Source of the DNA: Aliiruegeria sabulilitoris
GTDB lineage: Bacteria > Pseudomonadota > Alphaproteobacteria > Rhodobacterales > Rhodobacteraceae
Assembly (NCBI RefSeq): GCF_001558155.1
Contig: NZ_LOAS01000011.1
Span: 1 to 64,000 of the forward strand
Reading direction: 5' to 3'
DNA length: 64,000 nt
Part shown: piece after piece, positions 54,552 through 64,000 of the stretch
Position numbering within the stretch: the first letter of the stretch is position 1
Layout: every line of letters begins with the position of its first letter
Translations under genes and position numbers: made by a program
Notes under the pieces: model-generated
What the model saw: only the letters and a program-made list of their open reading frames with translations
Database searches by the model: none
What the model was told of the DNA's origin: nothing

Positions 54552-57500
54552 TCAGGCGACCAGCGCTTCCGCCTTCTTGAGGTCGACAGAGACGAGCTGG
54601 CTCACACCCTGCTCCTGCATCGTCACGCCAAACAGCCGGTCCATCCGGCTCATCGTCACCGCGTGGTGGGTGATGATCAGGAAGCGGGTGTCAGCGCGCT
54701 GTACCATCTCGTCGAGCAGGTCGCAGAAGCGGGTGACGTTCGCGTCGTCCAAAGGCGCGTCCACCTCGTCCAGCACACAGATCGGCGCCGGATTGGCCAG
54801 GAAGACGGCAAAGATCAGCGCCATGGCGGTCAGCGTCTGCTCGCCGCCCGAGAGCAGCGACAGCGTCGAGAGCTTCTTGCCCGGCGGCATGCACATGATC
54901 TCCAGCCCGGCCTCCAGCGGATCGTCGCTCTCGATCAGCTCCAGCTTCGCCTCGCCGCCGCCGAAGAGATGGGTGAAGAGCAGCCGGAAATTGCCATTCA
55001 CCTCCTCGAAAGCGGTCAGCAGCCGTTCCCGCCCCTCGCGGTTCAGGCTGGCAATGCCGTTGCGCAGCGTACGGATCGCCTCTTCGAGGTCCCGCTTCTC
55101 CTCGACCAGCGCCCCGTGTTCGGCCGAAACTTCCTTGGCGTCCTCTTCCGCCCGCAGGTTGACCGCACCAAGCGCATCGCGCGAGCGGCGCAACCGGGCG
55201 ATATCGGCCTCGATGGCCTCTGTCGCGGGCATCTCCTCCGGGTCGGCATCGAGCGTTTCCAGCAGCGCCTCGGGCGTGGTCTCCAGTTCCTCGCGGATCC
55301 AGGTGACGGCGCCTTCCAGCGTCTCCCGCGCCGCCTCGGCGCGCGCTTCCGAGGCCGCCCGCGCCTCGCGCGCATGGCTGGCGAATTTCTCGGCATCGCG
55401 CTCGGCGCGCTCGGCCTCCCGGAACACGGTCTCCGCTGCCGCCAGCGCATCCGCCGCAGAACGACGCCGCGCTTCGGCGGTTTCCAGACCCTCGGCGAGC
55501 TTCTCCCGACGCAGGGCGATCTCTTCCGGCGCAGCGCGCGCCAGTTCGATCTGCTCCATCGCGTCTTCCTTGCGCTCTTCGAGATCCGCCGTGCGCGCCT
55601 CGGCATTGTCGAGCCGCTTCTGCCAGCCGTCGATATCGCGCTGGATCTCCTTGATCCGGCGATCCCGCGCCTCGCCCACCCGGCGCAATTCGTCCTGCGC
55701 CGCCCGCGCGGCCATCATGTCCCGCCGCGAGCCTTCAACCTCGGTCTTGGCCTGCTCGATCCGAAGCCGTTCCTCGGTAAGGTCCGGCAGTTCCGCCCGT
55801 GCCTCGGCGGCCTCTTCCAGCCGCTCCCGCGCCGCAGCGGCCTCTTCCTGATGCCGTGCGACGGCCATTTCGGCAGCTTCGAGCCGCGCCCCGGCCATGG
55901 AGCGTTCGTTCTCGGCCTTGGACAGCGCCCGGCTGGCCCCCGCCACCGCCGTATCGGCATCCTTGCGGGCCTGGCGCGCGCGCCGGTCGGCCTCGGTCAG
56001 ATCCTGCAACTGGCGATGGAGCATCTCGTGGGCCTGTGCGGCCCCTTCGGAACGGGCCGAGACCTCTTCCAGATCGCGCTTGAGTTCGACAAGGCGGTTG
56101 AGCTGTTGCAGGCGGAGGGCCGCCGCCGAGGGTGCATCTTCCGCCGCGGCGCGCAGGCCGTCCCAACGCCACAGGTCGCCTTCGACGCTGACCAACCTCT
56201 GACCGGGCTTCAGCTTCGGTTGCAGACGCGCGCCTTGCTCGGCCGGAACCACGCCGACCTGCGACATCCGCCGGCGCAGCACCTCCGGAACATCCATCCT
56301 GTCGGCCAGCGACGGCACGCCTTCCGGCAGCGCCTGGGAGGCATCATAGGGCGGCAGCGCCACCCAGCCCGAACCGTCGCTCTCACCGATCTCTGGCGCA
56401 CGCAGGTCATCGGCCAGCGCCGCGCCAAGCGCCTTCTCATAGCCGGAATCGATCCGCAGGTGGTCCATCACCTGCGCGCCCTCGCTCGCATCCCGCTCGA
56501 CGAGCCGCGCCAACGCTGCCACCTCGGCGCGCAATGCCTGCGCTTCGCCCTCGGCGCCGGAGCGTTCCGCCCGCGCCTCGGCCTCGCGCCCGGCACAATC
56601 GGCCCGCGCCGCGTCGGCCTCGGCCAGCGCGTCCTCCGCCGCCTCCGCGGCTTCGGTCGCTTCCGATAGCCCTGCCTCGGCCAGCTCGAGGGCTTCTTCC
56701 GAGGCCTCGAGGACCGAGCGGGCATGTGCCGCCGTTCCGGCTGCTTTCTGAGCCTCCTGCTCGTGCCGGGACACGGCATGGGTGGCTTCTGCTTCCAGCC
56801 GTTCGGCGGATTGGTGGCGCGCCGCGAGCCGCGCGACGTCCTCTGTCAGCTCGGCCAGCGCGCTTTCCTTGCCCTGCAGGTTCGAGGCCGCGATCCGGGC
56901 GGCTTCTACCGCGGCGGCAAGGTGCTCCTCGTGACCATCATTGGCCACGGCAAGCTCCCCGCGTTCCTCGGCCAGCCGCGAAATCGTCTCGCCAGCATCC
57001 CGGTTCAGACCGGCCTCGCGCTCGATATCCTTGGACATTTGCAGGATCTGTCGTTCCAGCGTCGCGATGCTCTCCTGCGCGCGCGCCTCTTCCTCGCCGA
57101 TGGCACCCAGCTCGACCTGGAGCCTCTGCAAGACAGCCGCGGCGATCGCCTCCTCTTCGCGCAGCGCCGGCAGGGCTGCATCCGTCTTCTCACGCTTGCC
57201 CGCCGCCTCGACGGCCAGACGTTCGGCCTTGGCAGCCGCCGTCACTCGCTCCCGCAGTTCCGCCCGCGCCGCTTCCAGCGCATCGGCCGCCTCGCGCCAG
57301 CGGCGATAGAGCAACATGCCCTCGGCCTTGCGCAGGTCGGTGCCGATGGTGCGATAGCGCTCCGCCTGCTTGGCTTGCCGCGCCAGTTGCGCGAGTTGCC
57401 CGGCAAGCTGCTCGACCACGTCATCGACGCGCGACAGGTTCTGTTCGGCGCCGTTCAGCTTCAGCTCCGCCTCGTGGCGACGCTGGTAGAGGCCCGAGAT

Positions 57501-58007
57501 CCCGGCCGCCTCCTCCAGAACTCGGCGGCGGTTTTTCGGCTTGGCATTGATCAGCTCGCTGATCTGCCCCTGCCGGACGAGCGCCGGCGACTGGCTGCCG
57601 GTCGAGGCATCGGCGAACAGCATCTGGATGTCGCGCGCGCGTACATCCCGTGTGTTCGCCTTGTAGGCCGAGCCTGCATCGCGCGTGATCCGGCGCACCA
57701 CTTCGAGCACATCGGACTCGTTGAAGCCCGATGGCGCGAGCCGTTCCGAGTTGTCGATGCTCAGAACGACTTCAGCGAAATTGCGCGCCGGACGGCTGGC
57801 GGCTCCGGCAAAGATCACGTCCTCCATCCCGCCGCCACGCATCGCGGTCGGACGGTTCTCGCCCATCACCCAGCGCAGCGCCTCCAGCAGGTTGGACTTG
57901 CCGCAACCATTCGGACCCACAACGCCCGTCAACCCGTCCGCGATCACCAGATCGGTGGGGTCCACGAAGCTCTTGAAGCCGTTGAGTCGCAGCCGTGAGA
58001 ATCGCAA
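54552..58007 (-). CDS. smc: chromosome segregation protein SMC
   Basis: 1151 residues, the usual length of alphaproteobacterial SMC. Walker A GPNGCGKSNLLEALRW is near residue 33, then long coiled coils flank a hinge around residues 490-620, and the C-terminal head has the ABC signature LSGGEQTLTAMAL and Walker B ICVLDEVDAPLDD. It dimerises and organises chromosomes with ScpA/ScpB (not in the window). Confidence 0.97.
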   Translation of the reverse strand: MRFSRLRLNGFKSFVDPTDLVIADGLTGVVGPNGCGKSNLLEALRWVMGENRPTAMRGGGMEDVIFAGAASRPARNFAEVVLSIDNSERLAPSGFNESDVLEVVRRITRDAGSAYKANTRDVRARDIQMLFADASTGSQSPALVRQGQISELINAKPKNRRRVLEEAAGISGLYQRRHEAELKLNGAEQNLSRVDDVVEQLAGQLAQLARQAKQAERYRTIGTDLRKAEGMLLYRRWREAADALEAARAELRERVTAAAKAERLAVEAAGKREKTDAALPALREEEAIAAAVLQRLQVELGAIGEEEARAQESIATLERQILQMSKDIEREAGLNRDAGETISRLAEERGELAVANDGHEEHLAAAVEAARIAASNLQGKESALAELTEDVARLAARHQSAERLEAEATHAVSRHEQEAQKAAGTAAHARSVLEASEEALELAEAGLSEATEAAEAAEDALAEADAARADCAGREAEARAERSGAEGEAQALRAEVAALARLVERDASEGAQVMDHLRIDSGYEKALGAALADDLRAPEIGESDGSGWVALPPYDASQALPEGVPSLADRMDVPEVLRRRMSQVGVVPAEQGARLQPKLKPGQRLVSVEGDLWRWDGLRAAAEDAPSAAALRLQQLNRLVELKRDLEEVSARSEGAAQAHEMLHRQLQDLTEADRRARQARKDADTAVAGASRALSKAENERSMAGARLEAAEMAVARHQEEAAAARERLEEAAEARAELPDLTEERLRIEQAKTEVEGSRRDMMAARAAQDELRRVGEARDRRIKEIQRDIDGWQKRLDNAEARTADLEERKEDAMEQIELARAAPEEIALRREKLAEGLETAEARRRSAADALAAAETVFREAERAERDAEKFASHAREARAASEARAEAARETLEGAVTWIREELETTPEALLETLDADPEEMPATEAIEADIARLRRSRDALGAVNLRAEEDAKEVSAEHGALVEEKRDLEEAIRTLRNGIASLNREGRERLLTAFEEVNGNFRLLFTHLFGGGEAKLELIESDDPLEAGLEIMCMPPGKKLSTLSLLSGGEQTLTAMALIFAVFLANPAPICVLDEVDAPLDDANVTRFCDLLDEMVQRADTRFLIITHHAVTMSRMDRLFGVTMQEQGVSQLVSVDLKKAEALVA

Positions 58008-58181
58008 GTGCCTGTCCTGCTCGAGTCGTCAAATGGTGCCGGATCTTTGCAAAGCCTGCACCAGAGTCAAGTGTCGGCCCAGAATGTAGGGATTTCCACC
58101 GAGTTATCCACAATATCTATTACGGATTTCCATGATGAGGTGACCACAGAAACAAAACTGAACAGTGCAGTTCAAAATCTC

Positions 58182-58220
58182 TTGCAATACGGCCCGCCTC
58201 CTGTATTCATGTTTGTGAAT
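58182..58220 (+). promoter_or_regulatory. promoter overlapped by ATTC-N8-GAAT operator
   Basis: ATTC (58205-58208), eight bases, GAAT (58217-58220): exactly the spacing reported for SqrR/BigR-type persulfide-responsive ArsR repressors. It lies within a longer imperfect palindrome (58203-58228, GTATTCAT ... ATGAATAC). A candidate -35 TTGCAA (58182-58187) and -10 TATTCA (58204-58209), 16 bases apart, are overlapped by it, fitting repression. The next gene starts at 58243 behind AAAGGAG. Confidence 0.7.
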
Positions 58221-58242
58221 ATGAATACGAAAGGAGCGCCCC

Positions 58243-59463
58243 ATGAGCACCCCCACCCGTCCTTCAGACAATTATTCACCACTCTACTTCCTCGGCTCGC
58301 TCGGCGCCGGAGGCCTGTCGGTGACCTTCTTCATGTATCTCTTCATGTGGGTGCCGCATAAGGGCATCCCTGTGCCGACCTTCGAACATATCTGGGCGGC
58401 GCTGACGACCGGCGGCCCGCTACAGCAAGCCGCGGTGCTGATCGCGTGGGCCGGCATCGCCTTCTTCGTCTTCCTGAACCTGAAATACCTGGTCTGGAAC
58501 CTGCGCGCCTTCTCGGCGTTCAAGAAAACCAAAGCCTACGACAAACTACGCAACTCCAACGCCGAAACCACCATCACCGCCATGCCGCTGGCGCTGGCCA
58601 TGTCGATCAACGGCCTGTTCGTGGCCGGGCTCGCCTTCGTGCCGGGGCTGTGGTCCATCGTCGAGTTTCTCTTCCCGCTGGCGATGATCGCCTTCGGCCT
58701 CGTCGGCATCCTCGCGCTCCAGATCATCGGCGATTTCCTCGGTCGTGTGTTGACCAAGGGTGGCGTCTTCGACGTGACGGCGCACAACTCCTTCGCCCAG
58801 CTCACCCCCGCCTTCGCGCTCTCCATGGTCGCCGTCGGCTTTGCCGCGCCCGCCGCGATGAGCCACAACACCGTGACCGTCGGTATCGCGCTGGTGCTCT
58901 CGACCTTCTTCGCGGTCGCCGCGACGCTCTACATGGTCGTGGCCATGATCACCGCCTTCAACTCGATGCTGCATCACGGCACCGCCAAAGAGTCCGGCCC
59001 GACGCTGATGATCATCGTTCCGATCATGACCGTGCTCGGCATCACCTTCCTGCGCCAGAGCCACGGGCTGCACACCACCTTCGAGGTGCATGGCACCGCC
59101 GGCGAGACACTGATGGCGCTCTCCCGCCTGCTGACGATCCAGGTCATCTTCCTGATGCTCGGCCTGCTTGTCCTGCGCCGCCAGGGCTATTTCAAAGACT
59201 TCGTCTTTGGCTCCAAGACCTCGCCCGGTTCCTACGCCCTCGTTTGCCCCGGTGTCGCGCTCTCGGTCATGCTGCAATTCTGGCTGAACAAGGGCCTGGT
59301 CGCGGCTGGTGTGGTAGACAAGTACTCGCTCGCCTTCTGGCTGATCTCGGCCCTCGCCGTGGCCTTCCAGGTCGCCATGATCGCGCTGGTCCTGCGGCTC
59401 AACAAGCAACATTTCGGCCGCTCCTCGAGCGATCAGGATGGCATCGCTGTCCCGGCCGAATAA
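58243..59463 (+). CDS. polytopic membrane protein, possible persulfide-regulated (TsoY-like)
   Basis: 406 residues with about ten membrane segments (for example AVLIAWAGIAFFVFLNL, ALAMSINGLFVAGLAF, LSTFFAVAATLYMVVAMI). The conserved-looking loop NSNAETTITAMPLA and several histidines (MSHNTV, MLHHGTA) are notable. I am not certain of the family; it resembles multi-TM proteins annotated TsoY in sulfur-related contexts. The operator in front supports a link to reactive sulfur. A strong stem-loop follows. Confidence 0.65.
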   Translation: MSTPTRPSDNYSPLYFLGSLGAGGLSVTFFMYLFMWVPHKGIPVPTFEHIWAALTTGGPLQQAAVLIAWAGIAFFVFLNLKYLVWNLRAFSAFKKTKAYDKLRNSNAETTITAMPLALAMSINGLFVAGLAFVPGLWSIVEFLFPLAMIAFGLVGILALQIIGDFLGRVLTKGGVFDVTAHNSFAQLTPAFALSMVAVGFAAPAAMSHNTVTVGIALVLSTFFAVAATLYMVVAMITAFNSMLHHGTAKESGPTLMIIVPIMTVLGITFLRQSHGLHTTFEVHGTAGETLMALSRLLTIQVIFLMLGLLVLRRQGYFKDFVFGSKTSPGSYALVCPGVALSVMLQFWLNKGLVAAGVVDKYSLAFWLISALAVAFQVAMIALVLRLNKQHFGRSSSDQDGIAVPAE

Positions 59464-59485
59464 ACTTCTGACCACTCACGCCAAC

Positions 59486-59515
59486 GAAACGGGCGGCCCC
59501 AGGGCTGCCCGTTTC
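59486..59515. terminator. stem-loop terminator between convergent genes
   Basis: GAAACGGGC (59486-59494) pairs with GCCCGTTTC (59507-59515), extendable inward with a wobble pair. It lies 25 bases after the membrane protein stop and before the convergent focA end, and A/T-flanked stems work both ways. Confidence 0.7.
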
Positions 59516-59582
59516 ATGTCTCGGCATTTAGCCGCCTGCGGCTTCACAAGAGGCGCCGGCCGCGCGGCCCGCGATGCGCCCC

Positions 59583-60449
59583 TCAGTGGCGCTGCTCTTC
59601 GCCCGGCCGCAAATAGATGAACCAGTAGAGCAGCCCGACGAACAGCCCACCGCCGATGATGTTTCCGATCGTCACCGGCAAGAGGTTGTCGAGGAAGAAA
59701 TGGCCCCAGGTCAGGTCGGCGAACTGGGCTGCAGTGGCACCGGTCGCTTCCCAGAATTCCGGGCCAACCGCGTTCTTGGTCAGGATCGCCATCGGGATCT
59801 GGAACATGTTGGCAACGCAGTGCTCGAAGCCGGCGGCAACGAACATTGCCACAGGCATCATCACCGCCAGCAGCTTGTCGGTCACCGTGCGTGCCGAGAA
59901 GGTCATCCAGACGCCGAGGCAGACCATGACATTGCACATGATGCCAAGCGCGATGGCCTGGCTGAAATCATGGTGCAGCTTGTGCTGCGCGATCTTCATG
60001 TAGTTCAGGCCAAGCTGTCCGCCGGCAAACTCGTAATGCTGCGCCACCTGCATGATGGCGACAAGCGCAAGGCAGCCGATGAAGTTCCCGACATAGACCA
60101 GCACCCAGTTCTTTCCGAGCTGCCCCCAGGTGATCTTGCCGCTGGCCTTGGCCACCACGGTCAGCACGGACGAGGTGAAAAGTTCACCCCCATTGACCAC
60201 AACCAGCATCAGGCCAAGCGAGAAGGCGAGGCCGCCGAGCATCTTGCTCGCGCCCCAGCCCATATTCGGATTTCCCGTCGTCACCACGGTATAGAAAATG
60301 AAGGCGATGCCGATGAAGAAGCCTGCCGAGATCGCCAGTGCGAAAGCGTTGCGTGGGCGTTTCGTTGCCTTTGCCACGCCGAGATCCTCGGCCTTCTTGG
60401 CCATCTCCGGCGGCAATATGGGATCGAAGGGTTGGTGCTGCATGTCCAT
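59583..60449 (-). CDS. focA: formate/nitrite transporter FocA
   Basis: 288 residues, six membrane segments of the FNT pentamer family. Family motifs are AISAGFFIGIAF, GGELFTSS, the central GFEHCVANMF with the pore histidine, and the C-terminal NIIGGGLFVGLLYW. With pflA/pflB upstream in the same direction it is most likely the formate channel. 48 bases follow pflA. Confidence 0.92.
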   Translation of the reverse strand: MDMQHQPFDPILPPEMAKKAEDLGVAKATKRPRNAFALAISAGFFIGIAFIFYTVVTTGNPNMGWGASKMLGGLAFSLGLMLVVVNGGELFTSSVLTVVAKASGKITWGQLGKNWVLVYVGNFIGCLALVAIMQVAQHYEFAGGQLGLNYMKIAQHKLHHDFSQAIALGIMCNVMVCLGVWMTFSARTVTDKLLAVMMPVAMFVAAGFEHCVANMFQIPMAILTKNAVGPEFWEATGATAAQFADLTWGHFFLDNLLPVTIGNIIGGGLFVGLLYWFIYLRPGEEQRH

Positions 60450-60497
60450 GCGTGTTCTCTTTGATGCGGTCGGGCGCTGTCGCCTCTTTGCCGCGTG

Positions 60498-61277
60498 TCA
60501 GGTCGCTTCCAGGCCACGGGCGCGGAAAATCTCCCGCGCGGCCTCGGTTTCATCGTTGGAAGGAGTACGGGTCTCGCGAAGCTTGTATTCCAGACCCAGC
60601 CGGTCCCATTTGGACGTGCCGAGTTGGTGGAAGGGAAGGACCTCGACCAGTTCGACGGCATCGCCGTAACTGGCCACGAGATCCGCCATTTTCGCCACGT
60701 CGTCGGGCGCGTCGGTCCAGCCGGGCACCAGCACGTAGCGGATGCGCATCTGCTTGCCGAGCCGCACGAGGCGCTCGGCGAAATCAAGCGTCGGTTGGAG
60801 CGGCTGGGCGGTGAGCTTCAGGTAGCGTTCCGGGTCGATATGCTTGATGTCCAGCATCACCAGATCGATCGGGTCGAACCACGAATCCTCGACCTTGCCA
60901 TGCAGGAAACCCTGCGTATCGAGCGCGATATGCAGACCCCATCGTTTCTTGATCGCCGCCGCCGTGCGGCCGACGAATTCCGCCTGCATGAGGGGCTCGC
61001 CGCCCGAAAAGGTGACGCCGCCGGCGAATTTCAGGAAGGAAGAGTATTTCCGCACCTTCGCCAGCATGTCCTTGAGTTCCACACGGATGCCGTTGTGGAG
61101 CTTCCAAGTATCGGGGTTGTGGCAATAGAGGCAGCGGAACTGGCACCCGGCCATGAAGAAGACGAAGCGCATCCCCGGCCCGTCGACTGCCGCGCCCGAG
61201 TCCACCGAATGCAGAAAGCCATGGCAATCCGCTTGATGCGTGGCGTCGAATGCCGTCTCGGGGACCAGTGCGGTCAT
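60498..61277 (-). CDS. pflA: pyruvate formate-lyase activating enzyme
   Basis: 259 residues, a radical SAM enzyme with CQFRCLYC (C45, C49, C52; CX3CX2C) binding the 4Fe-4S cluster, GVTFSGGEPLMQ and DLVMLDIKHIDPE. It puts the glycyl radical on PflB under anoxic conditions. Located 55 bases after pflB with a hairpin in the gap. Confidence 0.94.
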   Translation of the reverse strand: MTALVPETAFDATHQADCHGFLHSVDSGAAVDGPGMRFVFFMAGCQFRCLYCHNPDTWKLHNGIRVELKDMLAKVRKYSSFLKFAGGVTFSGGEPLMQAEFVGRTAAAIKKRWGLHIALDTQGFLHGKVEDSWFDPIDLVMLDIKHIDPERYLKLTAQPLQPTLDFAERLVRLGKQMRIRYVLVPGWTDAPDDVAKMADLVASYGDAVELVEVLPFHQLGTSKWDRLGLEYKLRETRTPSNDETEAAREIFRARGLEAT

Positions 61278-61301
61278 GATGTCTTCTCCGGCGGTTTGGA
61301 T

Positions 61302-61321
61302 GGGGCGCCGGAGAGCGCCCC
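61302..61321 (-). other. pflB-pflA intercistronic hairpin
   Basis: GGGGCGC (61302-61308) and GCGCCCC (61315-61321), loop of six, lies between the pflB stop and pflA start. It could reduce read-through or protect the pflB message so that lyase exceeds activase. Confidence 0.5.
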
Positions 61322-61332
61322 GCCCGGTTGAC

Positions 61333-63588
61333 TTACATCTGGTTGTGGAAGGTCCGGCCGATCACGTCGAGCTGCTGCTCGCGCGAGAGCTTGACGAAGT
61401 TCACCGCATAGCCCGAGACGCGCACGGTCAGCTGCGGGTATTCTTCCGGGTGATCCATCGCGTGCATCAGCGTTTCGCGGCTGAGCATGTTGACGTTCAC
61501 GTGGAAGCCATCGGCGTCGAAGAAGGCGTCAAGGCAGTTCGACAGGTTGCGCATCTGCTCCTTCTCCGTGTGCCCCATCGAGTCCGGTGTGGCCGAAGCG
61601 GTCCAGGAGATGCCGTCCTTTGCGAACTCGTAGGGCAGCTTGGCGACCGAAGCCCCGGCGGCAACGAAGCCGTTCTTGTCGCGCCCGTTCATCGGGTTAG
61701 CACCCGGGGCGAAGGGCTCGCCGGCCTCGCGGCCATCCGGCGTCGCGCCGGTCTTCTTGCCGTAGACCACGTTCGAGGTGATCGTCAGCACCGATTGGGT
61801 CGGCATCGACTTGCGGTAGAAATGCGGCTGGCTTTCGACCTTCTTCATGAAGACCTCGGTGAGCCAGACGGCGATATTGTCGACCGTGTTGTCATTGTTG
61901 CCAAAGGCCGGGTACTCGCCTTCGATCCTGTAATCGACGGCCAGGCCGGCCTCGTTGCGGATCACGTGCACCTTGGCGTGCTTGATGGCTGAAAGGGAGT
62001 CCGCGGCGATCGACAGGCCGGCAATGCCGCAGGCCATGGTGCGCAGGATGTCGCGGTCGTGCAGCGCCATTTCGATCCGCTCATAGGCGTAGCGGTCATG
62101 CATGTAGTGGATGACGTTCAGCGCCTTGACATAGGTCTTGGCGAGCCAGTCCATGGCGATCTCGAACTTGGCGACAACTTCGTCATATTCGAGCACATCG
62201 CCGGTGATCGGCTCCAGCCCCGAGGCAACCAACTGGCCGGACTTCTCGTCCACACCGCCGTTGATCGCGTAGAGCAGAACCTTGGCAAGGTTGGCGCGGG
62301 CGCCGAAGAACTGCATCTGCTTGCCGATGGCCATGGCCGAAACACAGCAGGCGATGCCGTAGTCGTCGCCCCATTTCGGACGCATCAGGTCATCGTTCTC
62401 GTACTGGATGGCCGAGGTGTCCTTGGAGACCTTGGCGCAGAAATCCTTGAAACCGCGCGGCAGCTTGGAGGACCAGAGCACCGTCAGGTTCGGCTCCGGC
62501 GCCGGGCCGAGGTTGTAGAGCGTATGCAGGATCCGCATGGACGTCTTGGAGACCAGCGTGCGGCCATCCTTGCCCATGCCGCCGATGGCTTCGGTTACCC
62601 AGGTCGGGTCGCCCGAGAACAGCTCGTCATAGTCCGGCGTACGCAGGAAGCGGATGATGCGCAGCTTGATGACCATGTCGTCGATCATCTCCTGCGCGGC
62701 TTCCTCGGTCAGCGTGCCCTGGGCGAAGTCGCGCTCGATATAGATATCCAGGAAGGTCGAGATCCGGCCAATGGACATGGCCGCGCCGTTCTGTTCTTTC
62801 ACCGCCGCAAGGTAGGCCAGATAGGTGAACTGGATCGCTTCACGGGCGGTCTCGGCCGGTTTCGACATGTCGATCCCGTATTTCAGGCCCATCTCGCGCA
62901 GCTCTTCCAGCGCGCGATATTGCTCGGACAGCTCCTCGCGGTCGCGGATCGTGTCTTCGTCGAAGACGGCGTCGTCCAGCTCGCGATGCTCGCGCTGCTT
63001 GTCTTCCTTGAGGAAATCGATTCCATACAGCGCCACCCGGCGATAGTCGCCGATGATCCGGCCGCGGCCATAGGCATCCGGCAGGCCGGTGATCACGCCC
63101 GATTTCCGGCAGGCGATGATGTCGGGGGAGTAGACGTCGAACACGCCCTGGTTGTGGCTCTTGCGGTACTTGGTCCAGATCTCGTGGACCGTCTCGTCCG
63201 TCTTGAAACCATAGGCCTCAAGCCCGTTCTCGACCATGCGCAGCCCGCCATTCGGCATGATGGCGCGCTTGAGCGGCGCATCGGTCTGCAGGCCGACGAT
63301 GATCTCCAGATCCTTGTTGATATAGCCGGCATCATGCGCGGTGATGGTCGAGGGCTTGTCGGCAGAGACATCCAGAACGCCCGCCGCACGCTCCTTTTTC
63401 AGCAATTCGCCCAGTTCGGCCCAAAGCGCCGTCGTGCGTTCGGTCGGCCCCGCCAGGAAGCTGTCATTGCCTTCATACGGCGTGTAGTTCTCCTGAATGA
63501 AGCCGCGCACATCCACCTTGCTGCGCCAGGCGCCGTCGGAGAATCCATCCCAGGGATCGGAAATTGTGCTTTGAGTCATGACGTTCAT
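61333..63588 (-). CDS. pflB: pyruvate formate-lyase
   Basis: 751 residues, a glycyl-radical enzyme that makes formate and acetyl-CoA from pyruvate. The active-site cysteine pair is in [11 protein letters not shown] (mid-protein), and the radical glycine is G726 in [10 protein letters not shown], 26 residues before the end. The C-terminal [18 protein letters not shown] matches canonical PflB. ATG 63588 follows AGGAG; ATG 63579 is possible. First gene of pflB-pflA-focA. Confidence 0.96.
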   Translation of the reverse strand: MNVMTQSTISDPWDGFSDGAWRSKVDVRGFIQENYTPYEGNDSFLAGPTERTTALWAELGELLKKERAAGVLDVSADKPSTITAHDAGYINKDLEIIVGLQTDAPLKRAIMPNGGLRMVENGLEAYGFKTDETVHEIWTKYRKSHNQGVFDVYSPDIIACRKSGVITGLPDAYGRGRIIGDYRRVALYGIDFLKEDKQREHRELDDAVFDEDTIRDREELSEQYRALEELREMGLKYGIDMSKPAETAREAIQFTYLAYLAAVKEQNGAAMSIGRISTFLDIYIERDFAQGTLTEEAAQEMIDDMVIKLRIIRFLRTPDYDELFSGDPTWVTEAIGGMGKDGRTLVSKTSMRILHTLYNLGPAPEPNLTVLWSSKLPRGFKDFCAKVSKDTSAIQYENDDLMRPKWGDDYGIACCVSAMAIGKQMQFFGARANLAKVLLYAINGGVDEKSGQLVASGLEPITGDVLEYDEVVAKFEIAMDWLAKTYVKALNVIHYMHDRYAYERIEMALHDRDILRTMACGIAGLSIAADSLSAIKHAKVHVIRNEAGLAVDYRIEGEYPAFGNNDNTVDNIAVWLTEVFMKKVESQPHFYRKSMPTQSVLTITSNVVYGKKTGATPDGREAGEPFAPGANPMNGRDKNGFVAAGASVAKLPYEFAKDGISWTASATPDSMGHTEKEQMRNLSNCLDAFFDADGFHVNVNMLSRETLMHAMDHPEEYPQLTVRVSGYAVNFVKLSREQQLDVIGRTFHNQM

Positions 63589-64000
63589 TCTCGTCTCCTG
63601 ACGATCCATTGCGCGAAACTGCTCCGCGACAGTCCTTGAAATCCGAACCGGGTCCTGAAGGCATCAAACCGCACCAGCCACTTGGCGCCCTCTCGTCCCT
63701 TACGTAACGGCATCACGCCGCGTTGCGACAAACATAGGGTCAGTCAGGATAATGCTTCAATTACCCTTGTTTCCGGTAACATATTTTTTTCCATTTAATT
63801 TCAATATGATGCCAGATCGGTTGAGGCGGCATTGCGCCCCTTGCATAGAATGATTCGAGTAATCTCGTTTCGTTCAACCGTCATCCAAATGCGGAAAATT
63901 ACTTAGCGACACATTACAACCGCCACAGCGGAAAAAACGAAAGATCCTGTCTCCCCGGAATTTCGCTCTCCGCAGAAGGGAACCCGTGGGAAATGGCCGA
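63589..64000. promoter_or_regulatory. pflB upstream region
   Basis: About 410 bases without a gene, AT-rich between 63760 and 63900. Reading leftward, a tentative sigma-70-like promoter is TTGAAG (63755-63760) and TATGTT (63731-63736), 18 apart. I looked for an FNR/Dnr box (TTGAT-N4-ATCAA), expected for an anaerobic operon, and found no clear one. The window ends within this region. Confidence 0.4.

Noticed and set aside
54577-56669. Two long rightward frames opposite smc
   Set aside because: Low-complexity Ser/Arg-rich or Arg/Leu-rich products are antisense shadows of the coiled-coil coding region.
62059-63639. Long rightward frame opposite pflB
   Set aside because: Antisense to a canonical glycyl-radical enzyme.
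63589-64000. FNR box upstream of pflB
   Set aside because: No TTGAT-N4-ATCAA-like site within reasonable mismatch was visible.

Overview
The window looks like chromosome of a Rhodobacterales (Rhodobacteraceae/Paracoccaceae-type) alphaproteobacterium. Supporting signs are high GC, the family set (PleD, DUF3572, DUF983, homospermidine synthase, CobN-type cobalt chelatase, CbbR/CbbFPTAEZY) and many ATGA or TGATG gene overlaps. No rRNA, tRNA or CRISPR array was found.

Layout. (1) 1-6.7 kb is accessory DNA: a C-terminally truncated 5'-nucleotidase-like gene, then a leftward integrated element with a tyrosine integrase, a two-TM cargo gene, an AlpA-type regulator, three tiny coupled ORFs, a prim-pol protein and a zinc-ribbon protein. 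(2) 6.7-10.4 kb is a polyamine locus. Its ornithine decarboxylase is reduced to fused N- and C-terminal ends and has lost the PLP lysine; a GNAT acetyltransferase and an intact homospermidine synthase follow. (3) 10.5-24.8 kb is a complete Calvin-cycle locus in two units, each with its own divergent LysR regulator: cbbR1 / cbbF-P-T-A-E-Z-Y, and cbbR2 / cbbL-S-Q-O with a form IA (green-type) RuBisCO and the CbbQO activase. (4) 25-27 kb is a decayed stretch with a divergent GIY-YIG-like gene, an NTF2-fold gene and remnants, including a frameshifted D-lyxose isomerase-like pseudogene. (5) 27-33 kb carries a diguanylate cyclase coupled to an H-NOX-like protein that lacks the heme histidine, an MttB-family methyltransferase, a HAD phosphatase, DUF3572 and a PleD-like cyclase. 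(6) 33-41 kb holds an ECF sigma / anti-sigma / Spy-like operon, an EF-hand protein, and assorted enzymes and transporters. (7) 40.9-53.2 kb is the cobalamin region: DUF1636, then a leftward operon cobW-GNAT-cobN-cobO-cobQ behind a clear B12 riboswitch, cbiD-cobK leftward, and cobA-cobB rightward. (8) 53-64 kb has a lytic transglycosylase, smc, a polytopic membrane protein under a persulfide-sensor-type operator, and focA-pflA-pflB.

Taken together the genes suggest a metabolically flexible bacterium that fixes CO2, makes B12 de novo, probably handles reduced sulfur, and has a pyruvate formate-lyase branch. The most unusual points are the structured palindromic insertion inside cobN, the histidine-less H-NOX paired with a cyclase, the microhomology-type internal deletion in the decarboxylase, and the ATTC-N8-GAAT operator overlapping a promoter.
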